DNA of 64,000 nt, taken from NCBI GenBank assembly GCA_009760855.2, contig WPIO01000024.1, forward strand, positions 2,765,001 through 2,829,000, given 5' to 3'. This document shows, piece after piece, positions 44,583 to 55,865 of this stretch. The stretch comes from Cristatella mucedo. Its lineage: Eukaryota; Bryozoa; Phylactolaemata; Cristatellidae. Made by a program: the position numbers and the translations under genes. Under the pieces are notes generated by a model. It searched no databases and had not been told where the DNA came from. It saw nothing but the letters and a program-made list of their open reading frames with translations. The number at the start of each line of letters is the position of its first letter. The stretch's first letter is position 1.

Positions 44583-47029
44583 GTGCTCTTGAGTACCACA
44601 TATGATCTAGCAGATCGCTTCTCTCGATTCTTTGTGCAGAAGATAGACAAGATCAGGGAATCCATCCCTGCGATGACGACCTCCATACTAGAATGCTGTT
44701 CTTCGGTTCCTGGCTGCACCTCAATGTCTGCATATAAGCAGGTCACTAGTGATCTAGTCCTAAAGTTCGTATCTCAATCAAAGAAGACAACAAGTCCTCT
44801 GGACCCTATTCCCGCTGTCCTGCTCCTATGTTGCATTGATCTGCTGCTGCCATGCAAAACTAACTTCATTAATATGTCATTAGCCTCAGGTCATGTCCCA
44901 GCACCTTTCAAAAAAGTTGTAGTCAGGCCACTTCTCAAGAAAGCGACACTAGACCAAGAGAACTTAAGCAACTACCACCCAGTCTCCATTCTACCATTCC
45001 TATCAAAGACACTGGAACGGATCGTGGCAGACCAGCTGAACTCTTATATCGAAACCTCACACCTTGCTAGTAAGTTCCAGTCTGGCTTTAGAGCTAATCA
45101 CTCAACAGAGTCAGCATTGCTTCGGGTATGCAACAACCTACTTAGGAATGCAGACATGGGTAGAGTGTTTCTGCTTGTTGTGCTCGATCTTCCGGCAGCT
45201 TTTGATACCACTATAGTCGTGAATGGACAAAGATAGTCGTGAATGGACAAAGGTCATCTGAAGTACCTCTAAAATATGGAGTACCTGGTACAAACCTTAA
45301 ATCCTTTGGAGACCGTGCATTTAGTTCGTATGCTCCCAAAGCCTGGAAATACCTCCCGACCTGCGTCAGAACATCCCCTGACCTGACCACATTTAAAAGG
45401 AACTTAAAAACGCACCTATTTAGGACAGCATTTAGTGGGTTTCTGTGATTCGTCCTTCATGTGCTTATGCGTGCAGACACTGTGCATGCTGCCACTAACC
45501 ACATTTGCATTCCGACCCTGTGCATGTCACCCCTAACCATGTTATTCATCTTGTTTGTTTTTCAAGCACGATTTTACTTACAACTCAATTGCATCTCGTT
45601 TTGCAGCCAATGTAAAGCGCCTAGAAAGAGATTAAGTTCTCTGAGGGTGCTTTATCAAGTACATTATTATTATTATTATTATTATACCATCGATCACAAA
45701 GTCCTTCTAGAGCGCCTCTCATCTCGCCTGGGCATCACTGGCACTGCTCTGCAGTGGTTCAGGTCCTACCTCAGTGGGAGACTCCAGAGCACTGACGTGA
45801 ATGGACAAAGATCTTCTGAAGTACCTCTGAAATATGGAGTACCTCAGGGCTCCGTGCTAGGTCCTGCTCTTTTCACGGTTTATACTCTCCTTCTTGCAGA
45901 CGTGATTGCCAAGCACAATCTAGGGTTTCACTTCTATGGGGATGACACTCAGTTGTACCTTTGCTTTGATCCCTCCCAGCCTTCGAGCACCTCAAATTCT
46001 CTCAACTCACTTGCTGTATGTATTCATGACATCCGTGCATGGATGGCAGCAAATTTTTAAAAACTAAACGATGATAAAACTAACTTACTAACTATGGGCA
46101 AACTCAGTGCGATTCACAAATTGGAAAGGCTAAATCTCAAAATTGGCTCTGATAACATATCTCCTGTTAAATCAGCTTGAAATCTAGGTGACATGATCCA
46201 AAGTAACCTCTCGTAGACGACCATATCAGCTCCACAGTCAAATCTGCCAATTTTCAGCTTCATTATATTGCTAATATTCGGGCTTGTTTAGTCAAGGATA
46301 CCACATCTAAGTTGGTCCATGCATTCGTGACATCTGGTCTCGACTTCTGCAACTCACTGCTTACTGGCCTACCAGCATGTGCGATCAGGCGATTGCAGCT
46401 GGTGCAAAACTCTGCAGCTAGGCTTGTCTGTCGTTAGCAGTGCAGTTGCCACATTACTCCACTTCTCTCCGACCTGCGCTGGCTACCGGTCAAGCAACGG
46501 ATTGACTTCAAGGTTTTGTCGCTGACTTTTAGGTCCCTTCATTATATGGCTCCAGCCTATCTCTCCGACATACTCCCCCATCAGGCCAAGTATCGTACCA
46601 CCAGCTTTTCGGAATCCAACAGTCTAGAAATACCTCGTACAAACCTTAAATCTTTTGGAGACCGTGCATTTAGTTCGTATGCTCCCAAAGCCTGGAAATA
46701 CCTCCCGACCTGCGTCAGAACATCCCCTGACCTGACCACATTTAAAAGGAACTTAAAAACACACCTATTTAGGACAGCATTTAGTGGGTACCTGCGATTC
46801 GTCCTTGATGTGCTTATGCGTGCTGACACTGTGCATGCTGCCACTAACCACATTTGCATGCTGACCCCGTGCATGTCACCCCTAACCATTTTATTCGCTT
46901 GTTTGTTTTTCAAGCATGATTTTACTTACGATTCAATTGCATTTCACTTTGCAGCAAATGTAAAGCGCCTAGAAAGAGATCAAGTTCTCTGAGGGTGCTT
47001 TATCAAGTGCATTATAATTATTATTATTA
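44583..47029 (+). mobile_element. LINE-A, RT-bearing outer copy interrupted by another LINE-A
   Basis: The first part (44583-45210, 217-codon frame) carries DLADRFSRFFVQKIDKI, the RT N-terminal segment, QSGFRANHSTESALL and palm motif A LDLPAAFDT. After the inserted copy it resumes at 45684 with TIDHKVLLERL, motif B GVPQGSVLGP and FHFYGDDTQLY, so the usual Y-A-D-D is Y-G-D-D. It then stops at a TAA at about 46058 (CTA to TAA, after NF), loses one base near 46215 and has another stop near 46434. The C-terminal frame 46516-46992, 3' UTR, hairpin and TTATTATTA tail follow. Inactive. Confidence 0.88.
45211..45683 (+). mobile_element. LINE-A inserted into LINE-A, internally deleted
   Basis: Inserted within the codons for F-D-T/I-D-H of the outer copy, with ATACCA duplicated at 45205-45210 and 45684-45689. 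It begins with a 20-bp tandem repeat (45213-45232 and 45233-45252) and reads to GGAGTACCT. It then jumps about 1 kb to GGTACAAACCTTAAATC, skipping most of the RT at a shared TACCT. The 3' UTR, hairpin and (TTA)n tail are intact. Confidence 0.85.
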
Positions 47030-47379
47030 TAAATATAGCTATTTTATAATACCACTATTAATTAAACTGCTGAAATGCGCCATTACACATGAACATGTCT
47101 GTATTTTTGTAATCGAAGTATGGTGTATGCCAATGCTAAAGAGATTATCAAATTCCATAACATTGGAAATCTTAATGAAAATTTTTCTGTTTCTGCAAAT
47201 ATATTATTGTTATCTATTTGCTTAATTTCACATTTAAGATGTGCAATTTTTCAGTTCAGAAGCTAAATTCCTATTTAAGGGATAATAATGTCAATGTGCA
47301 AGTAAAAGTATTCTTGGGTCAAGTTTAAAATACAAGGCATAAAAATTAGCCTGGATGATAATAAAGCTCTCGAATGAAA
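47030..47379. other. nothing recognised
   Basis: AT-rich. Confidence 0.5.
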
Positions 47380-47548
47380 ACCGTGATTTGGGGCAGGATG
47401 TAAGGTGTTTTTTTTCGCGACCGAGGTCGTCGTTTTAAATCCTCTAGTTGGGCCATTGTTTATCGCCAACTTCAAGCGGCGGCGGTAATCGATATGGCTA
47501 TTCTGCCGCGACAAAAATGAGCCCATTAAATAGGCTTAGTAAGTCAGT
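47380..47548 (+). mobile_element. SINE-1, diverged
   Basis: CGACCGAGGTCGTCGTTTTA, body CAAGCGGCGGCGGTAATCG, end GAGCCCATTAAATAGGCT. Confidence 0.6.
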
Positions 47549-47589
47549 AAATGGTGCCTTATTGATATCACAATTTCTGAATAACTGCC

Positions 47590-47925
47590 ACGAGCGTCGC
47601 AATTGCCGCATTCCACTCCATCTTAACGACATGACCTGTCTCCCAACCAAGCAGCTTATCCACTTCAAAATCTTGTCACTAACGTTTAGGTCCCTCTATT
47701 CTCTTGCTCCAGCCTAACTTTCCGAATTACTTCCTAATCAGGCTAAGTGCAGAGCCACCGGCTCTTCTGATGGTTATATATTTTCTTCTTCTCAGGTTAT
47801 TAGCTGAACTTCGAAGCAACCTAAAATGATCTTTAGACCATGCCTTTATTTCATAAGCTATACAATCCTGGAACTTATCACGACTTACATCGTGGCAGCT
47901 ATCGTCCAACATCACGAGATTCCAT
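47590..47925 (+). mobile_element. old LINE-A relic
   Basis: Diverged RT C-terminal region: codons for H-x-x-C-L-P-T-K-Q-L-I-H-F-K-I-L-S-L-T-F-R-S-L remain, then decay. No tail recognised. Confidence 0.6.
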
Positions 47926-49020
47926 GGCTTAATTAAATGTTAATATTCGCCGCTTGCCCATAAGGTATCTAATGACTTTGAAAAGTGAATGATTGAAATT
48001 GTGGCGTCCTGCTGCTTATTTCTGGTAGATTAGAGCTTAATTTCGTGAGATATGCATATATTGTGGCTGCTCGGCTTTTGAGAATACTTTGGTATTAACC
48101 CGGCTGAAAAACTACCTAAAATTGTGAGATTATCCAAAAAATAGAACACACTGTTTAAAATTACAAAATTCAAGTATCAGGCGATTTTAGTACAAGAAAC
48201 AAATAATTAGTGTGGATTAGACCAACTTTCATATGGCTTAAAGTAACAACACTAAATTTTCCAAATATAGGAATGAATAGCTTGCAAAAATTCTGATAGC
48301 ATTTGTGGGCACATTATAGTACGATGACACTGAAATAGCAGCTAGATGATCAGAATAAAATGCTGCTAAAATGAATTTAAAGATTTGGAACTAAATGTGA
48401 TTTCGGACAATCAAGTTGATTATCTGTAAGTTTTCACGATGTTTAATATTGATTCTAATAAAAGTTACAGCCGCCACGTGAGAGCAGCATAGCTGGCTTA
48501 TTTATCGAAGCTTGTACTAAAACCTGAGAGTTCTGCAAGTTAGACGGTAAGCTTTTCGATTACATCCTTTTGAAGTCAGCAAAGATAACGAAATAATTCA
48601 ATTAAATAATAAAGGTTAATAGCAACGTGAAATGAGCCGCCATATGAAAATTATTTCTCCACCATGCTCATACAGTTGGAAAAAACTCGTTTAAAACTGA
48701 CGTAAAATAACTAAAACGATAACATGCAAGCAACCTAGTGCACTCCCGAAAAGCGATGGTGTGCCTAGCCCCAGGTGGCACTTGCCTACTCAAATTTTTA
48801 AACAAGATTTCAAGACAGATGAAAAAAGTTTTCAAACACGAGTGTTCAAACTTTCGGATGGTGGAGGTACAGATGCACATCTTGGTAAAATTCCCGAGAC
48901 GATAGCTGACGAGGTTAGGTGTATGCGCGTCAACGCCCCATGTTTCGGTGGTCGAAACAAACTCTTGTGTGATTTGCGCACTGAGCATTGCATGCACCAG
49001 TGTAAATAAAACAAATCCTA
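47926..49020. other. unassigned, overlapping frames 48668-49014
   Basis: Three frames (two minus, one plus) are open together. The plus frame 48761-49009 ends in a Cys-rich stretch (RCMRVNAPCFGG) but no splice sites support it. Confidence 0.4.
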
Positions 49021-49188
49021 GCTAATTAAACCGCCTCTTTTTGTATAGCGACAAAAGAGCCTTTACGGCTATCACCACGGCTTGCAGATGCGATACAGTA
49101 TTGCCCAACGCAGGAATCGAACCCACGACCTCGGTACCGAGGTCTTTAAAACGTAACCGCCTTAGCCAGTGTGCCATCAAAGCTCACC
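49021..49188 (-). mobile_element. SINE-1, young
   Basis: Reverse orientation: AGCTAATTAAACCGCCTC end, CCTTTACGGCTATCACCAC body, GGAATCGAACCCACGACCTC B box, GCTCACC head. Confidence 0.85.
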
Positions 49189-49410
49189 AGTGTACGCTAA
49201 TAGTCAGAGTTACTGAAGTAACCGGAAGCTTTGCATGCCTTCATGTGTCCTTTTGGATGCTCATCGAAGCTTATATTTATGTGCTTTTGCATACTTGTCT
49301 GAGCATGAGTATTTCTTGTCAGTAACTCAAGGTAATTGGTTCTTTTGCATGGAGTTTCTAAGTTTTAGGATGAAGAACTAGTTTACCTGAGGTGCCACAC
49401 AGAAGAACAA

Positions 49411-49704
49411 CCAGTGGCGAAGCCAGGGACAGGGAGTATTTGCCTCCCTACAGCGGAATAGTGACCTGGACCGTTCCTCTTCGTACGCCCACCTACCGTC
49501 ACGAATGACAAAATTGTTTCTTACTTCCGCTCGATGAGCCGCCACCAAGTTTGCGTCGAATAAATACTAGGATTTTTTTATACATATTTTTTAAATCATT
49601 GTGAGTCCAGCTTCTCTTTACTTAAATTCACGCTGGTATTGCTCCCTGCATGAATATTATGCAGGTCTCACTCCCTAGAGAAAAATCTTTGCTCCGCCAA
49701 TGCT
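49411..49704. mobile_element. possible MITE-like DNA element
   Basis: The left end CAGTGGCGAAGCCAGG and the right end (reverse complement CATTGGCGGAGCAAAG) agree at 10 of the first 13 positions. CAGTGGCG-A-GCCAGG is a frequent terminus of non-autonomous DNA transposons. No transposase frame and no clear target duplication. Confidence 0.35.
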
Positions 49705-50466
49705 GAAGACGTTTTTTAAGTGAAGATACTAAGCTAAAGCTGATGCTATGCGGAGAATGAGTTACAGCATAAATCAAAATCTGTATGTATGGGTTATGTT
49801 TTTAAAATAGTAACCGGCATAACATGTAGCAGACGATTATTTAGCTTTCCAGCTAGTAGCACGAATTGTAAATTAGGAGCTCAAACTCAATATTGAAATT
49901 TGGTTTAGTTAAGGCGGAATATGATAACTGTGTCAAAAAAGTGAAATGAATTAATTAACAACAATAGTAATTCAAATAAGTGTAAGAATTAAAAGAATAC
50001 CAAGTAGTTTTATCGAACCCTAATACAATCTAATATCTGTCACGGAGCCTTATAACTAGCTGCAGGAGATGCAATAGCAAGGGTTGATGCCATGCAAAGA
50101 ATCACGATTAGAAAGTCATGCAAAAGTAAATAATCATCATACAAATAGCAAAGACCTTCGCACGAATCATTGGTACATGTTTAGGGGCTTCAAGCTTAAA
50201 GTTTTGACGCACATTTGCGAGGAACTTGTGCATGCCTTTTCAGAATGCATGAGGTATCAAAGAAAATGAATTTAGTAGTTTGAATGAGTACACAGATGAA
50301 AATGGGACCTGAGCACGATCATCGTTGCATACTAAAGTACGGACACATTTTCTATGTGTTTTTTCTTTCTCGGCATTTTAAAGTGAGAGTAGATATTATT
50401 TCAAGAGACTCTCTGTCTCCGACTGATATCTAATACATTAGAAATATATTCCCTTTTGTTACATAC
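49705..50466. other. nothing recognised
   Basis: The plus frame 50084-50269 is unsupported. Confidence 0.5.
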
Positions 50467-50534
50467 CTCACTCTGGATGCCGATTCACACATAAACGCAG
50501 AAGAACAAAACATATTTTGATAAAGAAAATGTAG
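50467..50534 (-). CDS. candidate upstream exon, unassigned
   Basis: A 68-nt minus-strand segment has a pyrimidine-rich acceptor (CTTTTAACTTCAG) and a near-consensus donor (GAG then GTATGT). Only one frame is open across it (phase 0 to 2), giving about 22 residues with two cysteines, CSSAFMC. It lies upstream of the M12B-like exon set on the same strand, but its donor phase (2) does not match the phase-1 acceptor at 44273, so at least one more exon would be needed. It could belong to the same gene, to another gene, or be chance. Confidence 0.25.
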
Positions 50535-51739
50535 CTGAAGTTAAAAGTTTGAGATTTGAAAGCAAATGTCATCTGAGAAAGTCAGATTTATTTTCGTCCG
50601 GCTAGTGGTACTACACCTACACAAGTAGGCAGCTGTCAGAATTTGAATGCCGATGTAACTGAATAATGCCCAACTCTCTCTATTTCAACGCCACGTGCAG
50701 GAAGGCATATTCTAAACTCATCTCAGTAAAAAAAAATCTATCATGTCTAGTAATGGATACTATTGCATAAAGTTTAAATTGCAGGATAAGCTAACACACT
50801 CATCTCGGAAGCCTCAAAGTAAAATGCAACAATACACGTTTTTTTATTCTTATATCTAAGCACTAAGAAATGGAATTACCGATAGATTGAGAGAGACAAA
50901 GAAAGAGAAAGACATAAATGCAGCGAGAAACAGATTTTTACATTAAAAAGTTTGTAAGTCCCAATTGATCACTTTCGTGGCTCCAGGGCAAGAGATTGGT
51001 GGCCGTATGGAGAAAATAATATAATATTGCAAAGCAGTCAAATTAACCTAGTGCTTACAAAATTGCTGCTAACAGCTGTATTTGTCTTTTGCTAACAGAC
51101 TTTAGTTGAGGTATTAATCATGATTAGAGGCTATGGGCCAATACCTACCGGATTTAATTTAATAACAAAAGCAACCAAGAGTTTGTGTGGCTCTACAAGA
51201 TAGCTCAAAATTTTTTCGTAATTTTAGTGTGCATTTCCATTCATGTCTAAGATTGTTAATACCGTGCTATTGCACACTGATATTATCATGGTACCTTGTC
51301 TGCAAGTACCTCTTGTTTACTGCTTTAATTTCAGTTATTTTTAAAGCACCCGAGCACATTTGTTAGGTTGAATGCACGACGATTATAAATTATTGTTAAT
51401 ATTATTATTACATCTTTATGAATGTATGGATGAGATTGGCTGAAATATCCCTACATATGGAAACCAGATTTTTGAAAAATACTGAGAGTGAGATTAGATA
51501 GCTATGCCTTTGGAGCTGCTGTTACGTTCCAAACAGTAATTTTGAAAATTTGGAAGTAGAAAACAGATTCGGTGCAATGGAGAAATGTGATATGCATGCC
51601 GAGATATTTTTTAGGGAGTGATTAATCCATTTCTGATAGCACGATGCTTGAACATAGCAAGAAATTTGGTCTACGGTGACATTAAATTAGAGATAACCTG
51701 CTGTTCAAATGCAGGTAATAAATTCCTTCTGTTAGGAAT
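50535..51739. other. nothing recognised
   Basis: AT-rich up to the (AG)n tract. Confidence 0.5.
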
Positions 51740-51740
51740 C

Positions 51741-51836
<96 letters not shown>
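51740..51836. repeat. (AG)n microsatellite with two AAAG interruptions
   Basis: About 48 AG units. The E-R and S-L repeat frames across it are translation artefacts. Confidence 0.95.
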
Positions 51837-51838
<2 letters not shown>

Positions 51839-52093
51839 TCCGATGCTATAATCGGGAGGAGAGGTAAAGTCAAACTGTGTGCCTCCTGCCTATTCATGAA
51901 AGCCTGTATATTGTAGTTAAGGAGATTTCGGCAAGTGGGAGAGTAATATGTCAGTAAATAAATACACATAATCGCATCAGACTCTAGCCCCCTCACAGTA
52001 CCTCAAAGGCTCACCAGACCACCGTTGGTCGGTGACACCTACGAGAGGTATGACTGTTCAACCTCGTTAATATTTTATTCGAATCTGATTGAC

Positions 52094-54300
52094 ATAATAA
52101 TAACAATAATAATAATATTGCACTTGATAAAGCGCCCTCAGAGAACTTAATCTCTTTCTAGGCGCTTTACATTTGCTGCAAAGTGATACGCAATAGAATA
52201 GTAAGTAAAATCATGCTTGAAAAACAAACAAAATGAATAACATGGTTAGGGGTTACATGCACTGGGTCAGCATGCAAATGTGGTTAGTGGCAGCATGAAC
52301 AGTGTCAGCACGCATAAGCACATCGAGGACGAATCACAAGGACCCACTAAATGCTGTCCTAAATAGGTATGTTTTTAAGTTTCTTTTAAATGTGGTCAGG
52401 TCAGGGGATGTTCTGATGCAGGTCGGGAGGGAGTTCCAGGCTGTGGGAGCATACGAGCTAAATGCACGGTCTCCAAAGGATTTAAGGTTTGTACGAGGTA
52501 TTTCTAGACTGTTGGATTCCGAAAAGCGAGTGGTACGATGCTTTGCCTGATGGGGTAGTATATCTGAAAGATAGGCTGGAGCCATAGAATGAAGAGACCT
52601 AAAAGTGAGCGACAAAACCTTGAAGTCAATCCGTTGCTTGACTGGTAACCAGTGCAGGTCGGCGAGAAGTGGAGTAATGTGGCAACTGCGACGCTCACGA
52701 CAGACAAGCCTAGCTGCAGAGTTTTGCACCAGCTGCAATCGCCTGATCGCACATGCTGGTAGGCCAGTAAGCAGTGAGTTGCAGAAGTCGAGACGAGATG
52801 TCACGAATGCATGGACCAACTTGGACGTGGTATCCTTATCTAAACAAGCCCCAATTTTAGCAATGTTATGAAGCTGAAAATAGGCGGATTTGACTGTGGA
52901 GCTGATCTGGTCGTCTAACGAGAGGTCGCTTTGGAATATGACACCTAGATTTCGAGCTGATGCAACTGGAGATATGCTGGCAGAGCCAATTTTGAAAGTC
53001 AGCCTTTCCAATTTCTGAATAACACTAGGTTTGCCCATAACTAGTAAGTTAGTTTTATCATCGTTTAGTTTTAGAAAATTTGCTGCCATCCATGATCGGA
53101 TGTCATCAATGCATGCAGCAAGTGAGTTGAGAGAATTTGAGGTGCTCGAAGGCTGGGAGGGATCAAAGCAAAGGTACAACTGAGTGTCATCCGCATAGAA
53201 GTGAAAGCCTAGATTGTGCTTGGCAATCACATCAGCGAGAGGGAGAGTATAAACGGTGAAAAAGACCGGACCTAGCACAGAGCCCTGAGGTACTCCATAT
53301 TTTAGAGGTACTTCAGATGATCTTTGTCCATTCACGTCAACACTCTGGAGTCTCCCACTGAGATAGGACCTGAACCACTGCAGAGCAGTGCCAGTGATGC
53401 CCAGGCGAGATGAGAGGCGCTCTAGAAGTACTTTGTGATCGATGGTATCAAAAGCTGCCGAAAGATCGAGCAAAACAAGAAGAAGAGACACTATACCCAT
53501 GTCTGCATTCCTAAGTAGGTCGTTGTATACCCGAAGCAATGCTGACTCTGTGGAGTGATTAGCTCTAAAGCCAGACTGGAACTTACTAGCAAGGTGTGAG
53601 GTTTCGATATACGAGTTCAGCTGGTCTGCCACGACCCGTTCCAGTGTCTTTGATAGGAATGGTAGAAGGGAGACTGGGCGGTAGTTGCTTAAGTTCTCTT
53701 GGTCTGGTGTAGCTTTCTTGAGAAGTGGCCTGACTACAGCTTTTTTGAAAGGTGCTGGGACCTGACCTGAGGCTAATGACATATTAATGATGTTGGTTAT
53801 GCATGGCAGCAGCAGATCAATGCAACGTAGGAGCAGGACAGTGGGAATAGGGTCCAGTGGACTTGTTGTCTTCTTTGATTGAGATACGAGCTTTAGGACT
53901 ACATCACTAGTGACCTGTTTAAATGCAGACATTGAGGCGCAGCCAGGAACCGAGGAACAGCATTCTAGTGGGAAGGTTGTCATCGCAGGGATGGATTCCC
54001 TGATTTTGTCTATCTTCTGCACAAAGAATCGAGAGAAGCGATCGGCTAGATCATCACAAGGATCGTCTGGTAAGGAGCTAACCTGGGAACGGTTGAGGAG
54101 ATGGTTTATTGTCGACATCAGCATTTTTGGATTGTGCATCTGTGATTCAACAATGTTTCTATAGAAGCTAGACTTAGCCTTTGCTAGGATCGATTGGTAC
54201 GACCTACAGTAGTCTTTATATGCCTGTCGATGGACAGTTAGTCCGGATCTTTTGTATGCCTTTTCAAGCTTTCGTTTATTAGACTTGGCTATATAATCAC
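52094..54300 (-). mobile_element. LINE-A, best-preserved copy
   Basis: AATAATAACAATAAT tail, intact hairpin, 3' UTR and a long open RT frame (annotated separately). The endonuclease and 5' region are absent. The boundary with flanking DNA lies near 54285-54310, within the N-terminal codons of the open frame. It is the reference against which other copies were compared. Confidence 0.88.
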
Positions 54301-54361
54301 ATTCATGGAATGTCGATTTGAAATAAGAAGTGACAGGCAAAATAATTCTTAGCATGTTCAA
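52334..54361 (-). CDS. LINE-A reverse transcriptase, 675-codon open frame, endonuclease missing
   Basis: The protein is a non-LTR reverse transcriptase of the CR1/L2 type. Order by residue: basic helix with Leu/Arg (about 25-70), N-terminal RT motifs (KKTTSPLDPIP 163-173, NYRPVSLLPFLSKTLER 226-242, QSGFRANHSTESALL 262-276), palm motif A LLDLSAAFDTID (298-308), motif B GVPQGSVLGP (356-365), catalytic FHFYADDTQLY (386-396), then the thumb/C-terminal region with LDFCNSLL, HWLPVKQRIDFKVLSLTF and AWNSLPT. It ends SGSL. All palm residues are present. The usual upstream apurinic-type endonuclease is cut off, so alone it should not mobilise. The first 20 or so residues are probably host flanking DNA, and the ATG is likely not native. 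Confidence 0.88.
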   Translation of the reverse strand: MNMLRIILPVTSYFKSTFHECDYIAKSNKRKLEKAYKRSGLTVHRQAYKDYCRSYQSILAKAKSSFYRNIVESQMHNPKMLMSTINHLLNRSQVSSLPDDPCDDLADRFSRFFVQKIDKIRESIPAMTTFPLECCSSVPGCASMSAFKQVTSDVVLKLVSQSKKTTSPLDPIPTVLLLRCIDLLLPCITNIINMSLASGQVPAPFKKAVVRPLLKKATPDQENLSNYRPVSLLPFLSKTLERVVADQLNSYIETSHLASKFQSGFRANHSTESALLRVYNDLLRNADMGIVSLLLVLLDLSAAFDTIDHKVLLERLSSRLGITGTALQWFRSYLSGRLQSVDVNGQRSSEVPLKYGVPQGSVLGPVFFTVYTLPLADVIAKHNLGFHFYADDTQLYLCFDPSQPSSTSNSLNSLAACIDDIRSWMAANFLKLNDDKTNLLVMGKPSVIQKLERLTFKIGSASISPVASARNLGVIFQSDLSLDDQISSTVKSAYFQLHNIAKIGACLDKDTTSKLVHAFVTSRLDFCNSLLTGLPACAIRRLQLVQNSAARLVCRERRSCHITPLLADLHWLPVKQRIDFKVLSLTFRSLHSMAPAYLSDILPHQAKHRTTRFSESNSLEIPRTNLKSFGDRAFSSYAPTAWNSLPTCIRTSPDLTTFKRNLKTYLFRTAFSGSL

Positions 54362-54624
54362 TCATTGAACCAAAAACATTAAAGAGTACTCTAAATTGAC
54401 CGAATGATCTCAGTCTTCCATAAATCATATAGCACGTTTATATAACGTAGGTCACTTTGCTATTTTTGAGAATATTTGCCGGTTTTGTCCGATGAAAGAA
54501 AAAATTGGTTTTAAAGCATCAATTTGCTTAACATGATAGCAGGTTTTAGCTACTCACTTAGCCCTAGCCATCAGTATGCACATGAAGTTACGGAGAGCCA
54601 GAGCCTTGAAGAAGACAATTTCGA
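54301..54624. other. nothing recognised
   Basis: Flank 5' of the best LINE-A copy. Confidence 0.5.
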
Positions 54625-54945
54625 TAATAATATGAATAATATATATTTGAGTAGCCCGCTCAGAGAAAAGAGCTAAATCTCTTTCTAAGCATTTAACGTC
54701 TGCTGCAAGGGAAGTATGAGCATATGGCTAGAGAAAAGATGAATAGTATAAATATGCGTAATTGAATTAGAGGTAGAATTCACCGTGTCGGCTCGCAAAG
54801 GCTCACACAAGACCAATCATAATGAGCCGTCAAGCTTTATTCGGAACAAGTGTATCGTTAGCTTCAGTTTAAATGCCATCAAGGCCGAAGCTGTCATGAA
54901 GTCAATCGGGAGTGAGTTCCCAGCATTGGGAGCATAGGAGCATCA
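54625..54945 (-). mobile_element. old LINE-A 3' end
   Basis: Diverged tail, hairpin and 3' UTR down to the GGGAGCATAGGAG region. It lies just upstream of the best-preserved copy, in the same orientation. Confidence 0.6.
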
Positions 54946-55484
54946 CTGAATGACAACGTGCTATTTCCGTTCCGTAAGCGATTCGTTACAGAACGATTCG
55001 CTTGGTTTTATGGTACGCCGTTTCAAGTAACTTTGAGCGAGCATTTATACAGATTGGGCTACCATGGCTACAGCAGCAAAGCTATCCATAAGATCTGAAT
55101 GAACCCTTGACTAGGTAGCCTGGAAACATCTAATGCTGAGCTCTTTCGTAATCGGGCTTGATTTCAAAAGCCGTAGAAGGGCTAGAATTATGACATTAGG
55201 ATTTAATCTTGACCTTTTAGGTTAGAAATAGGACAAACAATTTCTCTTCAAGATTCAGTGGGAAAGGCCTTCGACACTTTCCAGTGGCTCAATAGTCTAT
55301 TTTAAGAAAATTTTAAGTTTTTCGCCTAAGTCACAGATTAAAATTTCTTTTATTGACGCCCCAAAAGTGTTATTCATATCTTCGGAGAACCTTAGTCTAA
55401 GGTTCACTGCAAGACTCCCTTAAACGGAGTGAGCTAACGGTATCTTTAAACCTCAACAATCCGTCAAATAAAATAGGTTTTGGT
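54946..55484. other. nothing recognised
   Basis: AT-rich spacer. Confidence 0.5.
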
Positions 55485-55865
55485 AATGATAATCCACTAG
55501 GTAAAGTGCTCGCTCTTCACGATCGAGGTCCCGGTTTCGAAATCTGCAGGTAGGGATCATTTATTGCCACAGCAAGTGGCGGCGATAGCCGTTACGGTTC
55601 ATCTGCCGGTAGACAAAATACTAGCTGATTTAACAACCTATTTTCTATAGCGAAAGAGGAGGCTTTATGGCTATCACCGCCACCTGCAGCGGCAATAATG
55701 GATAGCCCCCCGCAAGATTCGAATCCATGACCTGGGGAACGAGGTCGTAGATTCAAATCCTCGGGACCGAGTTTGTGAGAGGGAATCGCCTTGTGTAGTG
55801 CGCCATCGCGGCTCACCTTAAACAATGAGGCTATTAAATCAGCTAATATTTCTTTATTTATGGTC
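55485..55865 (+). mobile_element. SINE-1 interrupted by another SINE-1
   Basis: The plus-strand SINE-1 runs 55485-55612 (GGTAATGATAATCCACTAGG head to ATCTGCCGGTAGACAAA). It resumes after the inserted reverse copy at about 55819 with AACAATGAGGCTATTAAATC and ends near 55865. Confidence 0.7.
55613..55818 (-). mobile_element. SINE-1 inserted into SINE-1, with internal duplication
   Basis: Reverse SINE-1: CTAGCTGATTTAACAACC end, GGCTATCACCGCCACCTGCA body, GCGGCTCACC head. About 35 bases around the B box occur twice (GATTCGAATCCATGACC and GATTCAAATCCTCGGGACC), making this copy longer than its relatives. Confidence 0.75.

Noticed and set aside
51618-51996. ORFs with Glu-Arg or Ser-Leu repeats
   Set aside because: Translation of the (AG)n tract on either strand.
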